Of a DNA stretch of 64,000 bases, positions 1 through 13,100 are shown piece after piece (position 1 is the stretch's first letter; each line of letters begins with the position of its first letter). This stretch comes from Patiria pectinifera (lineage: Eukaryota; Echinodermata; Asteroidea; Valvatida; Asterinidae). The position numbers and the translations under genes were made by a program. The notes beneath the pieces are model-generated. The model was not told where the DNA came from and made no database searches. It worked only from the letters and a program-made list of their open reading frames with translations. The DNA lies in contig CM057135.1 in NCBI GenBank assembly GCA_029964075.1, forward strand, positions 29,935,366 to 29,999,365. The letters run 5' to 3'.

Positions 1-1103
1 GCAAAGACAATAAGTACATGTAGTACAATGTAGAAAACACTTTCCTTACCTTTTCTTTTACCTGTTCTTCACGTGTTTTCACGAGCATACAGTCATTTCT
101 CATCACCACATCTGATGAACTGGAACGGAGACTAAGTCTTGCTGGCCTGCCAGGCGCTCATACAATGTAATAGTTCCTGTTTACATGTAATACAAAAAGC
201 CAACAAGAAATTTAATACAAGTATGCGTGTCATTGCAAACAGAATTTAGATCACATTACTGTTTACTTTGAAGGAAAAAGGGCAAACTTCCAACAGTTTT
301 AGAACCACGTATGGTGTTCTGTTCTTCACCCCCCTCCCTTACATTTTTGTTTTCCGTTTTCTGATCTGAACAGTGTATAGCACAAGACACTTAGGACAGT
401 GTACATTGCACTCCACATTGGGGTTATACAAATATAAAAACGTATTTCCTGTACTCTGAACAAATAATAACAAAATTTGACGTTCTGCATAGTTCTTTGG
501 ATACTTAATCCAAAATTCAACACATACTTCCCTGTCGGCATTGTGTGCCCATAGTTAAGGGTTACCAGAAAAGGATTCAATTTTGTGAATAAAATGGTAA
601 ACTTTTTTTTGGGGGGGGGGTGTTTTCAATCTTTCTTCCTTGCATATTTTTGCAATTGTGTGACATTTGTGAGAAAAGTACATGTACATATACAGCACAT
701 GAATCATTTCAATACATGTGACACGCATTACAAAGTAAAATTGTGAACAAAAATGCTGTGACTGGCACGTAGTACATATCTCTGGCAGTACTGCACAAAA
801 GTTTCATAGGTTTCACAATTTATGCAAAGATAGCAGCAGGCAAACGTGGGGTTCAGCTAAGCAGGAAATGAAGTCTTTGGAACACTTTGTTTATTTTGAA
901 ATAAGTCCCATTGGAAGCAATTCAAAAAATGTGGGCATTCTTCCTCAAAGATATTCTTTGCATTTTGGAAGTTTCACAAGCACAGTTTCGACTATGGTTT
1001 TCAACTTTTGACAACAAAATTCATTGGATTTGATTTAACTGTACAGAGGTGAGATTGGGGAGAAATGAACAAATCTGTGAAATTATCAGCGGAGGGTTTG
1101 GTG
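1..1103. other. AT-rich non-coding DNA, no gene seen
   Basis: No conserved protein, RNA gene or element boundary was recognised. There is a T8-G10 junction at 603-620. Confidence 0.6.
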
Positions 1104-1733
1104 GTCGCGACTAATGATGTGCCCACCCGACCCGAAACCGACTTTGGGTCGCGTCGGGTCGGTTTGTCCATCTTTTAAGTCGGGTCGGGTCGATTTCAGT
1201 TTTGCATTTTCATTTTCGGGTCGGGTCAGGTCGGTTTTGCCATCTTTTGAAAAAACCGAAATAAACCGAAACAGTTGAGAAATTTAGGTGATGCAATATT
1301 ATTGACAGTCACTGTGACCGCAGCCCTAGTGTGGTGTGGCCACCGAGCGCACTATCAAGTTCCCATGGTATTAATTTCTCCAGTCGGATGGGACTGACAG
1401 TGAAATAGATACATTGTAACAGTTTTCATGATACCGCGTGATGATACCATGTGTTTGTTCAATAAGCGGAGTTACTCTCCATCAACCCAGAGAGAGAGAC
1501 AATGGTTTTGCAAAAGAATTCATGCCACATGGGTAAGGGCAGGCACAAAAAAGTGATCAATTTGTCCAAGCAAGGTATTCGTTGTTTTTTGGGGGGTTTT
1601 TTCGGGTCGGGTCGGTTTGGGTCGTTTTTACCTTATTTTTTGTCGGTTTCGGTTCGGATTCGGTTTATATCTCTAATGTTTCGGGTCGGTTTGGCCTGGT
1701 CAACCCGACCCGATGCACATCATTAGTCGCGAC
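1104..1733. mobile_element. hAT-type non-autonomous DNA transposon with intact target duplication
   Basis: The element runs from 1112 to 1725. Its ends are inverted repeats, TAATGATGTGC on the left and GCACATCATTA on the right. Both sides are flanked by the identical 8-bp sequence GTCGCGAC (1104-1111 and 1726-1733). An 8-bp duplication of pattern nTnnnnAn is the mark of hAT insertions. The subterminal DNA is packed with CGGGTCGG-type words on both sides in opposite orientation. There is no transposase frame, so it depends on a partner elsewhere. The perfect flanks suggest a fairly recent insertion. Confidence 0.82.
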
Positions 1734-2042
1734 GGTAAGGCCTGTAGTATGTTTGCATTTGCCTGAAGCCTTTAATGTGAATGTCAAACCTCAGGAATTC
1801 TAAATTTCAAAATTGAATTTTTTTTTCAAAACTTGAGAAATATCCTGAAATCAGGAATATAATCTTGACCGAGCAAATCTTGAAATTGGGAAAAAAATTC
1901 TGATCAAAAAATCCTAAAATCAGAAAAAAATCCTGACAAGTTTCACTCCTGTATTAGAGCTATGGATCTCTCACATTCAAGCCAATATATCAACCTGTTG
2001 CCACTATCATCCACTGCTTGTAGATAAGCTGGTTATAAAGTC

Positions 2043-2277
2043 TAGGGATGTAGTCGAGTCTATCACTTAAGTCCATAAGAAGTCCATTCTCAGGTAAATC
2101 TCAAGTCCAGTCACAAGTCCAGTCACAAACAGTGGATGAACAATAACAAAGGAATGCCTGTGTCAAAGCTCATTTGAATAGCTTGTGAGTTGAATTGGGA
2201 CTGGAGGACTTGTGATGGACTTGTGATGGACTTGCAGGGACTTGCGATGGACTCAACTACTAGTACATGTACATCCC
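2043..2277. mobile_element. Short inverted-repeat element rich in CAAGTCC words
   Basis: The ends read AGGGATGTAGTCGAGTC and, inverted on the right, a GACTCAACT block followed by TACATCCCT. Inside, the left half has repeated AAGTCCAGTCAC and the right half repeated GATGGACTTGTGATGG, so the whole can fold back on itself. I found no clean target duplication. A related, longer stretch occurs in HERC2 intron 17. Confidence 0.5.
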
Positions 2278-3514
2278 TGATTTATAGTTTAGGAAATTCA
2301 TCAGTTCATCAAAGAGTGGATAGACACTCCATGAAAGTTAAGTAAACCGTATCACAAACCGATTAATACCATTGCCAATCCGAAAAATGAACTGCCGCCT
2401 TTCCCAAGCCCAAATCTGCCCCCTCCCCCACCCAATGCCCCACCTCTGTGTATTTTGCGAATGATGTCATACCAAGATCCTTTCAAGTTGTGTCTATTAT
2501 TAAGTGGGTTCAGGAAGAGCCGGGGTGATCCACAGTTGACAGCCTGTCTCATACAGACACACCAGACACTTCCCCTAAAACTTCATTTGGCAGAGAGCAA
2601 GGAGGGGGGGGGGTTTGAACTGACCCAATTTATTCACTCTGGGTCGGGGTGGGGAAATATACACAAACCCCCCTTGTATTTAAGCAAAGTGAAAGCTGTT
2701 GGGTGACCCACAAGTATGGAAATTCAATTTCGTGCTAAGCATGCAATTCTCAGCTGATAGTATTGCGGTTCATTTCGTTGAGTCCGTAAGCAATCAATTC
2801 AATATTGGGTTTTGCCCTTCACTGATGTGTTTTATAACCACTGTATATGGAGTACCGAAGTAAATACCTCATGTGCACAAAATGTGTGTTAGACATTAGC
2901 GCGTGATTCAGCCCGTGAACCGAGACGCGCACGCGCGTACTCCATTCGTTTGCACTACACTTTCTGGTTCTAAATGACGTCACACTTCTGATAACTGTTA
3001 ACATTAATACAGTTTCATGACATTAGGTGCAGCGTTCATACTGGTAACAGTAAAAATTTGCAAATGTCCCGTGGTGCTTGTAAACATGTCTCTGTTGAAA
3101 CTAAATTCATTAATTTTAAACTACTCACTGCCGAGCGTACCGAACAAGCTAATCTTCTTCACAAGAAAAGTAATGGCGCCCTCAAGGAGCTGTGCATGTC
3201 TCAAATAGGAACAATCACACAGAACCCCAAAATCACTCCGACACAAACTTGTAGAGTTCAGAGACAACTGATTGCTATCGGGTCTGGATGGAAATTGATT
3301 CAGTCATGAACACTGAGTAATATAAATATTGGCACAATCAATTCTTCTGGGATGGACTTTTGACTTGTGAACGAATCGATGTACACTGAACGGCTGAAAT
3401 GACGTACATTGTAGCATAACATCCTGGTCTTCCTGTTTGTAGGCTACATGCACATACTTCCATGCAGAATGCACGTAGCCATATTGTCTGCCTTCATGCA
3501 CATGTGCCACATGT
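2278..3514. other. Non-coding DNA with a dispersed repeat fragment
   Basis: No gene is visible. The fragment GGGTTTTGCCCTTCAC at about 2808-2860, followed by an ACTGTATA segment, recurs at about 28700-28740 in HERC2 intron 12. A CpG-rich patch (ACGCGCACGCGCG) lies near 2925. Confidence 0.5.
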
Positions 3515-4030
3515 TTAAAGGGAAAATACATTTGCAAACATCAAAAAAATAAAACTACCAAATCATTTTGAAATACCTTGCTGGACTGTTAGTGAATGAC
3601 AGTGTAAAGCATCCTGTAAAATCATCGCACCTGGTATACTGTCATTTTCAAGAAAAGTGGTATTTTGTATCAATTTCCAACGCTGATCGGCCGACCAGCG
3701 TTGGAAAAATCTGGCTTTTTTTTCCAAATACTGGCCCCAATTGACCATCGCACTTGATTGCAATCGATTACACACCTATGAACGGGTACAAGCCAGCTGG
3801 ACTAGTTCCCTGACCTTACAATTCCCCAATGTATGTAAACTGCTCTGTTTCTTCTTATATGGAGTCAGGGAACCAGACTACAGGAAAATGATTGTTTTTC
3901 TTGGTTTTTATAGCATTTTTGAACCCAAAACCTCAAAAAGTCAGTGTAACTGCTATATATTTCTAACCCCCCAATTCCATCCATTTCTGAAAATTACAGC
4001 AAAAGCAAATGATGTATATATTCCCTTTAA
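3515..4030 (-). mobile_element. TTAA-flanked MITE family, copy A
   Basis: This copy is bounded by TTAA at 3515-3518 and 4027-4030, with inverted ends of the form TTAAAGGGAA and TTCCCTTTAA followed by TTTGCAAA-type sequence. It is in the opposite orientation to copies B (4107-4629) and C (19575-20102). Its interior has a 34-bp near-palindrome at 3674-3707 with one mismatch. There is no transposase frame. The family assignment is open: TTAA targets suggest piggyBac, but the ends begin AGGG rather than CCC. Confidence 0.75.
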
Positions 4031-4106
4031 AGCGTAACCTTTATTTTAAATGTTGAACGAACATTTCTTCGTAAGCATTCTTGACAAGTGGCATATATGA
4101 GGTTAA

Positions 4107-4629
4107 TTAAAGGTCATGTATACTTTTGCTGTAATTTTCAGAAATGGATGGATTTGGGGGTTAGTATTTTATGGCAAATATTGTTTACACTGACCTGTTC
4201 AAAGTTTTGTGTTCAAAGTGCTGGGAAAACCCAATAAAAATGCTGTTCTTGTAGTCTGGTTCCCTGACCCTACTTCAGACGAAACTGAGCAATTTATAGA
4301 CGTCGGGAAATGTAAGGTCATAAAGGACTACCTGGCTTAATTACGCCCGTTCACGGAAGTGTAATGAATTGCAAACAAAATGTGGACTAACTAAATTTGG
4401 TAAATTGGGGGCAGTATTTAGACCAATATTCTGACCATGGTCAGTCGCCCATCGTTGTAAATTGATACAAAAATTCCACTTTTTTTTAAAATGACAGCAC
4501 ACCAGGTGCCATGATTTCACAGGATGCTTGAGACTATTATTCACTTAAAGTACAGTCAAGTAAGGTATTTCATAATAATTTGGTAGTTTTGTTTTTTGAT
4601 GTTTGTAAATTTATGTATATTACCTTTAA
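4107..4629 (+). mobile_element. TTAA-flanked MITE family, copy B
   Basis: This copy is bounded by TTAA at 4107-4110 and 4626-4629. It shares the diagnostic interior words TTTTGCTGTAATTTTCAG and TAGTCTGGTTCCCTGAC with copies A, C and D. The palindrome is decayed here to CTGACCATGGTCAG around 4430. It lies 76 bp from copy A in inverted orientation, so the pair makes a large inverted repeat of about 1.1 kb. Confidence 0.75.
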
Positions 4630-4984
4630 AAGAACACAATCATTCACAAATTAGAATACTTTTAACCCAACTTTTGCCTCAGACTTCCAACAATGCCTTC
4701 TTTGATGCATTACGTATAAAACCCTGACCTTTTTGCCGGTAAGCCCCGGCAGGAAATGGGAACCACACACCTAACATTTCCAGTTCCATGATGTCAAGCG
4801 CCGTGATACTGCTGACATTTTCGGAGGTGGGGGGGGGGGAAGAGGGGGGGGGCAGTTGTTAATTTCGAGACCGGATGCACAGAGCATGCACATGAGAATG
4901 GCATGGTTACATGCCCATTAATGAAATAACAATGTGCTTCCGTTGCACCAGCTCATTCATATTCTGTCGTGGATGTGTAGTTCG

Positions 4985-5765
4985 GTGAATTACTCCTGAT
5001 TTCAAGATAAATGGCACCTCCTTGTCGGTTTCATTCTGATAAAAGTGGAGTAGGATCTCTTACAGTTAACATTACAGATGCTTAAGAAGTACTTGATCAA
5101 CTGAAAAAAAACACTTGATTAACATCGGAAGAGTGTACAAATAATGCATGTTTGTGAGTGCAATGGTAAGAATAATTTCATGAGGTGCCAGATGAAAAGT
5201 TCCATCTGTCGCCAAATGAAATTATTCTTTCCATTGCACGAATGTGAAAACATTCATCAATTGTTTTATACATGATGTACAACGCCTGAATAAATCCTTG
5301 TCATCTGATGGGTTACTAATGTGACCGTGCAATGGAACTTCAATTTACGGCGTTATATAATACCAGTCTGTTATACACAAACTTGACCAGGACAACAGAA
5401 CACCCAAATGAATTCTGGTTTCTAAGAAAAATGCCACCACCTAGTCAGTTTCATTGTGATCAAACCGAATGAGAATCTCTTGCAGATGCTATTACAGAAA
5501 GCTGACAAATACCTGGTAATCTGAAGAAGAAAAAAAAAAAACAGGAACGGCACCAGTTCACACAAACTTGAGCAGGACAACAGAACACCCAAATGAATTC
5601 CGGTTTCTTAGAAAAATGCCACCACCTAGTCAGTTTCATTGTGATCAAACTGAATGAGAATCTCTTGCAGATTCTATTACAGAAAGCCGACAAAATACCT
5701 GGTAATCGGAAGAATAAAAAAAAAACACAGGAACGGCACCAGTTCACACAAACTTAAGCAGGACA
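4985..5765. repeat. About 185-bp tandem duplication with an older diverged copy
   Basis: Two close copies repeat with a spacing of 185-186 bp (marker ACTTGANCAGGACAAC at 5381, 5566 and, partly, 5752). Each unit includes AAAAATGCCACCACC, AATCTCTTGCAGAT and an A-rich run. A more diverged relative lies at about 4985-5110. No coding content is seen; the frames inside are repeat artefacts. Confidence 0.8.
5158..5239. repeat. Hairpin-forming inverted repeat
   Basis: GTGCAATGG at 5158-5166 pairs with CCATTGCAC at 5231-5239, and the arms continue inward as GAATAATTTCAT and ATGAAATTATTC, then CAGATG and CATCTG, leaving a loop of about ten bases. It is probably a tiny foldback element. Confidence 0.65.
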
Positions 5766-6791
5766 ACACAACAGGCATTTCATGACAAGATAAGAATCAA
5801 CTAGGTTCCAGTCTAGGTTAAACCCATCCACAACGGTCCCTCCGAGCCCCACCCTGCTCTGGCGCTATGCCTGCCGGCTGGCGATACCAAACCACAGACA
5901 ATCCGTAACTTCCTACAACTCCCCAGCCCGACCTGGACCCACCCTGTAAGCCTAGACTTACTCCTGGTTGTGTTTTGCTCAGGACGGACGTGAATCCCAC
6001 ACTCAATTTTCGCAACGATCAATCAATGTTGTGCATATCTCAAATAATTCAGTATTCGATTACTGGAACTTGGATTTGGTTGAGCGTTCGAATACTCGGA
6101 CATTGACATTGAAGTAAAAACTGTTTGTGAATATCGTGTATGTATCGATATATTTTTGAGACGGCCGATAAGCTGATATTTGTGAGATGTTTGGCAAAGT
6201 GAGATGAAACTGGGCACGTTTAGTGGAAATGCAAAAACCAAATGGGGGTGATTTTTTATTCGATTTTCAGATTTTACAAAAGGGTGTTATTTTTGAGTTC
6301 ATGTTACCTCTCGTCATCTAGAGGTAGTGACTGGGTACTAGAGGTCAAGCCGTTGCCCCTCCAAGGGGAATATGTGGGCCTAGCGAGCTGGCATTCCTCA
6401 TTACGAACAGGAAGGTAGTCTAGGGGAGACCTTTAAGGCAATACCTGAGGGGCCGGGCTGAAGGGATGTCACCTTGCCTTTCATTAGGCTTTGTTTTTTT
6501 AACCGATAAAAGTGTGTAATGAAAAAGATATGTAAGAAATTTCTGAAGCCTGCATTTGAGGGGGTGCCTGAGTTTCTTTTGTCCACCCTGTTTTGTTATT
6601 TACGTCATGAAGTGAAAACAATCTTTGCTTTTTTAAAGATGATAACACAATTACAAGTATTCAGATGGCATAATTTTAACTCTTTGCATGTGTGAATGTT
6701 GCCTTTCTTTGAAGTAAATTCGTATCCAACAGAAACAAATCTAACCTTTATTTACTGTTTATCTTGAGCCACTACATTGATTTGGTGTAGA

Positions 6792-7239
6792 CTAACCCTA
6801 ACAGGGCCGGGTTATTTTGACCATCTCTCAGCCGGAAGGGGGGGGGCAGATTCCGCCCCCCCCCCCAAGATCTCGGACATCGAGTGAGAAAATATTTTGA
6901 AACTCATTACATGCATAGAGCAACTCATCATGAACATACCCAAGCAATTTCATGACTAAAGAATCAAGGCTTTTGGAATTATGGCTAATTAATTACCAGG
7001 GGGTATTCATGTACGAATGGTAATTGTGCTCTGTGTACACGACGTATAAAGTTCAGTTTTCACACGCCAGAAAAACCGTGGTCCGATTTTTATGTTTTTT
7101 GCATCAAAAGATGCGCAAGGCTCGAAGCTAAAAAGTTATTACAGCTCGGGTCGCGAAAAAAAATATTTCAAGGCTATCGCAGAAAAAGTTGAGGGGGGGC
7201 GGATTCCATCCCCCCCCCCCCCAGCCCTTTTAGGGTTAA
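6792..7239. mobile_element. piggyBac-like non-autonomous element
   Basis: The ends are CCCTAACAGGGC on the left (from 6796) and, inverted, GCCCTTTTAGGG on the right (to 7235). The right flank is TTAA (7236-7239) and the left flank is CTAA (6792-6795), one base off TTAA. CCC ends at TTAA targets fit piggyBac. Just inside, both ends carry long G and C runs around GGATTCC. No transposase is present. Confidence 0.6.
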
Positions 7240-9935
7240 GGCAATAAGTTAATATGTTAAATTGGAACGCTCACTTTTCAAATCACAACTTACACCTTTT
7301 TGTGAATGTTCGCCCAAAGCCTTTTTTGTTTATTAACCTGACAAACGTTTTGTCATCGGGTCATCTGCTGTCGAAAATCAATCACTGAAATTAGCCAAAT
7401 TGATCTCCAAGTTTTCAAATCAGAGCCTACACCTTTCTGCAACCACCCAAAAACTCAACAAAACTGTTTGTCATCCGGCAAATGTTACATCAGCAGGTCT
7501 TGCTAAAATGAAGAAAAAAAAGCTCATCCGTAGCTCGAATTAGCCAAGTTGATCTCTAACTGTCGCCATAAAATGGTCAAGTTCACAGCAATGACAGTCT
7601 ACGGAGGGGAGAGGGAGGGGCGAACAGGCTCAAAAGACCTGGCCGCACTAAAGCCGCCACTTCCTGTGCGTCACGTCAAATCCAGCCAAACAAGGTCAGG
7701 ATGGAACTAATTTGAGGGGGAGGACACATGTGTTTAGGGGAAGGGGACAGTGATCCCCTTGTCAAAGGGAATCCAGTCAGGTCATGCCAGACATACAGGG
7801 AAGGTTATGGTGAGTGCACGGGGTGCTAGACTGGCAAACAACAGGTATAGTGAACATATACTATTGGGAATAGTGTCGGAAGTTTGCAATAGTCCTCGCC
7901 AAGTCAACTTGACAGAGATCCCTTGGGAAAATACGCAAAAAACAAAACCACAGTTAAACATGGAAAACAACACTTAGCTCAATCCTGCCTCAAGGTATGT
8001 CTGTGCTTGGTCGTACTATGTGCAATTTGTTTTATTTTTCAATTCACGTTGGATCAAGATCGAGAAATAACTACCTCCCTGTCTGCACGTTTTGAATTAA
8101 AGGAAATATTTGGTACCATTAATCTCTTTTAAAAAATTGATTTATTCTTTACTTCTTACATCTTTTATTGAGCAGCATTTCAAAAGCGACAGAACCAAAT
8201 ATTTTAAGGGATGATTATTTCGATTCCAGGAGACATCACAAGGTTGTCTCTAAGACCTCGGAAACTCTAAGGTTCCCCTCCCAGATCCGTGGGATCATTC
8301 CAAATCCCTTTTCTTATCTAAATACCTACATGAAAACTATGGTATTCCTTGTGATTATTTTTACCACTATTTCAGAGTAACAGCAGTGGAGTAGGGAGGG
8401 GAGGAGGTGGGGTACTTAAAAACTTAACCCATCAGTGTCCCTGGGATGATTTCCTGCGTTAGAGCTAGGGTGAAGAGATTTCCAAGGGTTGATATTGAAC
8501 AGTTGCACCCGGGTAGCCTAAAGTCCACCCTGGCTACCTCGCTAATGAACACCGGCTGTAAAGGTCAGCAGAGGTCAGAATCTCATTGAGCTTCTAGCTC
8601 CTTAACACTTTTAGCGACTGTAGACCTACTACATTGTTTTACATTGTGTTTATTCACCCAAATAATCTAAAACACCAGAGTGCTCGGGCTGTTTCAGGCA
8701 CTACAGGGAGTAATAGGCAGGGTGGTTTCAGACGCTACAGTGACTCCCTCCATGAGTGACTAAAGGGTTAAGATTACTTGGCTAAGAAGAAAAACTTGTG
8801 TCTCCATTGTACTTATAAAAAAAAAAGAACGAGTGGGTCGATAATTATTAATTTCTTTTTTTGGGGGGGGGGGGCTCTAAATTTTCCTAGCCAGAAAAAA
8901 AAATAGGGTGGAATGCTGGTTGATAAAATTTGTTTTGCTCTTCTTTTTCTCTTCTTAAATTTGTTTTTTGGGGGGTACATGTAAGTACATGTAGGTTTAT
9001 ACTGACATCATCTGGGCTATAATTTGTTTATGCATATTTTGTCGATTTGTCGGTGAGTAAAAACTCCGATTTGTTTCAAAATGTCTTCGGTCTGAGATCC
9101 TAAACACCACTGTTACAAAATTTAACAGGGATAAATGGATCAGTCGGGACTACTTTATGGAGAGATTTTTGAGCGACAAAGTAAAATTCTGGATACACGG
9201 AATTTGGGTATCATCGCAGGATTAAAAAATCAGGTGACCCAAAAAATGACTGTGCTAGGCACGTGGGTGCCTTTCTAGTTCTTGAACTATATATTTTTTT
9301 TGGGGGGGGGGAAATATTACCACCATATTGTACATGTAGTTTGTCGTGTTTACATCAATTTGAAAGAGGCCCTCTAGTGATATAATGAAGGCCAGTGGAA
9401 ACAGACGCAGTCACTATTACTAACAAGAGACCCTCTTCCAAAATAAGAATTCAGACCTGAGAAACATGAAATTACAAAAATGTAGGGTTAAAAAAAAAGG
9501 CCCTAATTTATTAGGAAGTATTTTACCGTTAACCGGTCCCCAATTGTTTTTAGTGTTGTACTGGCATGGCACTGAACATGCGCAGTGACTGTTTTTGGGG
9601 ACTTAGACATTTGTATCGTGACGAATCTTCGTCTGGTTACACGCCTACATTGTCGTTGTTACTTTGTGTACATTTATAAAAAGAGGGGAATCAGACCTAT
9701 TACTATTTCAGACATTATTTCCCTAAAAAAAATTCCTCCAGAGCCACAAATCAGAAAAAGAAAATTAAATACTCTGCTCTTAAATGTTGGATTCAATTTA
9801 AAACAATAAAAGAAGACATTTCTGGGACATAAACAATCAACTTGAACGTTTCAAAAGAACTCGAGAGGCATCGCTTGCGTGGGGGGCTTGCTATCCACTA
9901 GGCTTTATGGTGTAGGCCTACAGTATAAACTTTTG
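7240..9935. other. Non-coding DNA, no gene seen
   Basis: Only short frames without recognisable protein features occur. T-run to G-run junctions lie at 8856-8874 and 9294-9311. Confidence 0.5.
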
Positions 9936-10129
9936 AGACTTTTGAGTCGGTGGTGGCAGCAAGCACACCAGTTCTTTTCAATTTTTATGCCTTGTTTAAG
10001 CGAAAGCCATGAAAGCGTGCATGCTCAATATGACGCAAACATGAAATAACTGTCAATGCCATGGGAAAAGGACCGACGTGACCGACATGACCGATGTGTT
10101 TGCTGCCACCAATGTCTCAAAAGTCTCCC
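9936..10129. mobile_element. Inverted-repeat element, GGTGGCAGCAAAC family, copy 1
   Basis: The left end has GTCGGTGGTGGCAGCAAGC and the right end the inverse, TTTGCTGCCACCAATG followed by CAAAAGTCTCCC. It shares both ends and part of the interior with the element at 14640-14791. No target duplication is clear. Confidence 0.65.
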
Positions 10130-13100
10130 ATTTATTTAATGACAACTCCCCACAGACTTTGCAGACAACCACAGAAACTGACGTCTGTCACTCTGAACAC
10201 CACATTCTTTCCGCTATTAATACATCATTACAACAAACCGAGAACCGATACCGCTTTACTCTGCGTGGGACGCGTGGTACGTGTCCACGAGAAATGCAAT
10301 GAACACACACACAGATCTGTCACACTCAGTCGCATGATGAACGGACTGGCAAACAAAACATGACAAGACACAACAAGAAACACTGTATATTTTACACCCA
10401 GACCCACATATTTAGTACGATATATACTTACAAAGCGTCTTCAATCGTCAGAGTAAAAGCTGGGCACTTCTGATGAGTAAAAGCACGATTTTCACGCTAT
10501 TTAAAAACCCTGTTTGTGATCGGGTCGTCAGCTGACAAAGGCAGGCGGGGTCACTTGCACTTTGGCAAAGTGTGCAAACTCTAGAGGGCGCTGTTTAACT
10601 TCTACGGAGTAGAGGGTTGAGTGGAGCCACAAAAAAAGGGGGAGGGGAGGTTACGATCACGAGCGAACAGTTATTAATACATTGGCCAATAATATTGTGT
10701 CATGAATCCCTGAATTGTTTATGCACGAAAATAACTTTTAACGGGTGAAATGCTTGTTATAAATAGTTGAGATATTATAAATGACAATATTTTGATTTTT
10801 ATATGGGGAGTGCTGCTCCTGCAGTTTTCATTAAAAGTGTGTTTTTGTTCATAATCAAAAGAAATAACATTTTAAATAACTCTGTTAACAGTTCAATCGT
10901 TTCAATAATTATTAAGTTAAATAATTTGTGAATTATTTGAATTAATTTGAATAAAAGTTCTGGATACATTGTTTTTACTGAGATGTTATTGGTGCAGTGA
11001 AAAGTTGAATGACTTTGCAACACACCCATTCGCAATTAAAAGACATTTTGAAATTTTGTCCAGTTCAATCTGTAATTACGTATTTTAGAAGCATAAAAAT
11101 AAGGTAAATTTAGCAAAATCAAAACTCTGAACTGTTAACATTTATTCCAATTCCGGCGTGTTCTTATTCCAGTGCGGGGGGAGGGGGGAGTTGACAAGCT
11201 GTAGATAAAAAGTCATCTCTGTATCTGCTGATGTTGTTGGTTTACAGCTTGGCGAATCTAAAAGAGAAAAAAAAGGCAGACGAAAAGACGGCATTAGATA
11301 AATAATTTTTAAGGTCAGTCACAGAGTCTAATGTTTGGACGCAGAGTTCCAGGAGAAATAAAGTGCTAAACCGCGTGCCTCATAAAGCACCAATATGCAA
11401 ACTAATACAGAAAGAGTGAGAGATAATATAGCAGCTTGATGACTGAATCAAAAACTGTTTGTTAGTCTTTGTAGTCATCTCACCTCACAAATCACTAGTT
11501 GCAGACACGAAATTTAGTCTTCTTCACCCAGATAGAACAGGCTCTTCCTCATTCAGTTAATGCTCAGTGGTCCTAAAAATGGCAGAATTTCTGAAACAAA
11601 AACTACACAGTCGTTACAGTTAGTTCAAGTTCAAGTTAAGCATGAAACAAAACAAAACAAATAATAGGCCTACTTTGTTTAAAGTTCAAACCAGTAGTAG
11701 TTTCACGCAAGGTGTGACTCCTGAAGAAATGAAAACTTGGCAGTCCCATAGATCGGACTAGTCTATGCTCCGTGGATAACGGGTGATACTCAGACTAAGA
11801 TCGGACTGGAGGAAAGATGAAGTTTTTGCGAGCCGAAGTGACATCACCAGGCTCGACCTCCTGTCTCCGCTTGGGGAAAATGTGTTGATGAGGCGGCTTG
11901 CAAGATGGTCTTGTTGGAGAGAAGATGATTTGGTGAGTTACTCTGGAGAGAAAACAACAGCAGTGGATGCCATGGCGAATTAAATGACGTCTGAAGATTT
12001 TTTTTTTATTTCAGCAAACTCGCCTGTGTAATATAATATTGGAAGCAAACTTTTGGAGGTCATTTACCGTTGAAATTCATCTGGAAAGTGAAATAGGAGT
12101 GAAAAGATGGAGGTTTATTTTGCATTCGCACGATGGTAGCTTCTTGGGTAGATGTACCAGTAATTGTCTGCATATAACAGTTTCATAATTATTTTCCGTT
12201 CAAAGCGCACGTTTTGGATTAAAAAATAATAATTAAAGTCATATATGCGATCGATAAGTAAATGAAAAAATAGTGACATTAATTTGTGGTGATTGGTGAA
12301 TAACATTTATTTAATCAACCTTGAGGCCCTACTTTTTTGGAATCAGAGTCAGACGACGGAAGGCTGGTGAAGTGCGAACTGGCAATTGCAATTGGTCCGA
12401 AGTGTTTATTTGATCAATTAGATTGGATGAAAACAACTTCTCATGTAAATAAGAATGTGTCAGACGCCCACTTGTCCAGTAGCAGCGTTATCCAGACAAA
12501 TTGCACAGGATCGGACGGCTGATGGGACATGACAATAGAATGGAAACTGCATATGATTTTTTTTTTCAGTGTCAAAAATCAGACCAAATTAAATTCAGTT
12601 TTGCGGGGAAAAAAAGATGGATACATGGCATGACGGTCTATAATTTTTGTGGCGTACTTAGGGTCCATTTACTGGGGCAGGGACATTCCTTGAGAGACCG
12701 TTTAAAAAATGCCCAGGGCCAAAAAATTAATTTAAGTCTAAAGTTGGAAATACAACAACAGCCGAAAAAGAAGTCGCGGTTTCAAAAATATCTAGGAAAG
12801 GAACTCTGTCAATAGAGGGCGGTATTTAACTTTAGTGGCAGGACCAAAATGTACCAAAATGTCTTTTTAAACAGAAAAAAATGATAAACTCATGAGATAT
12901 TTGCATCTTAATGTTTTTGTTTTTTCGACTTCCTTTTTTTAAATGGAATCTATCAGTCTGTAGGTTTTCTTATTACAGTTTTGCTTCACAGTTCCTGTTA
13001 GTCGAGTCGGAGGGAAATTATTCGGCCACCGTACAAGTGAACTATTCTTATTCGGGTCTCATTCTGGAGTGGGATCGAAAAAAAAAATTCAATATCGTTC

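Noticed and set aside
11783..11983. 66-residue frame with a good GTGAGT donor, possible coding first exon of HERC2
   Set aside because: An in-frame stop precedes the HERC2 ATG in the next exon, so it cannot be joined as coding; it is kept only as a possible non-coding exon end.
12501..12815. 104-residue frame upstream of HERC2
   Set aside because: No recognisable family, no signal peptide or splice support, and low-complexity basic composition.
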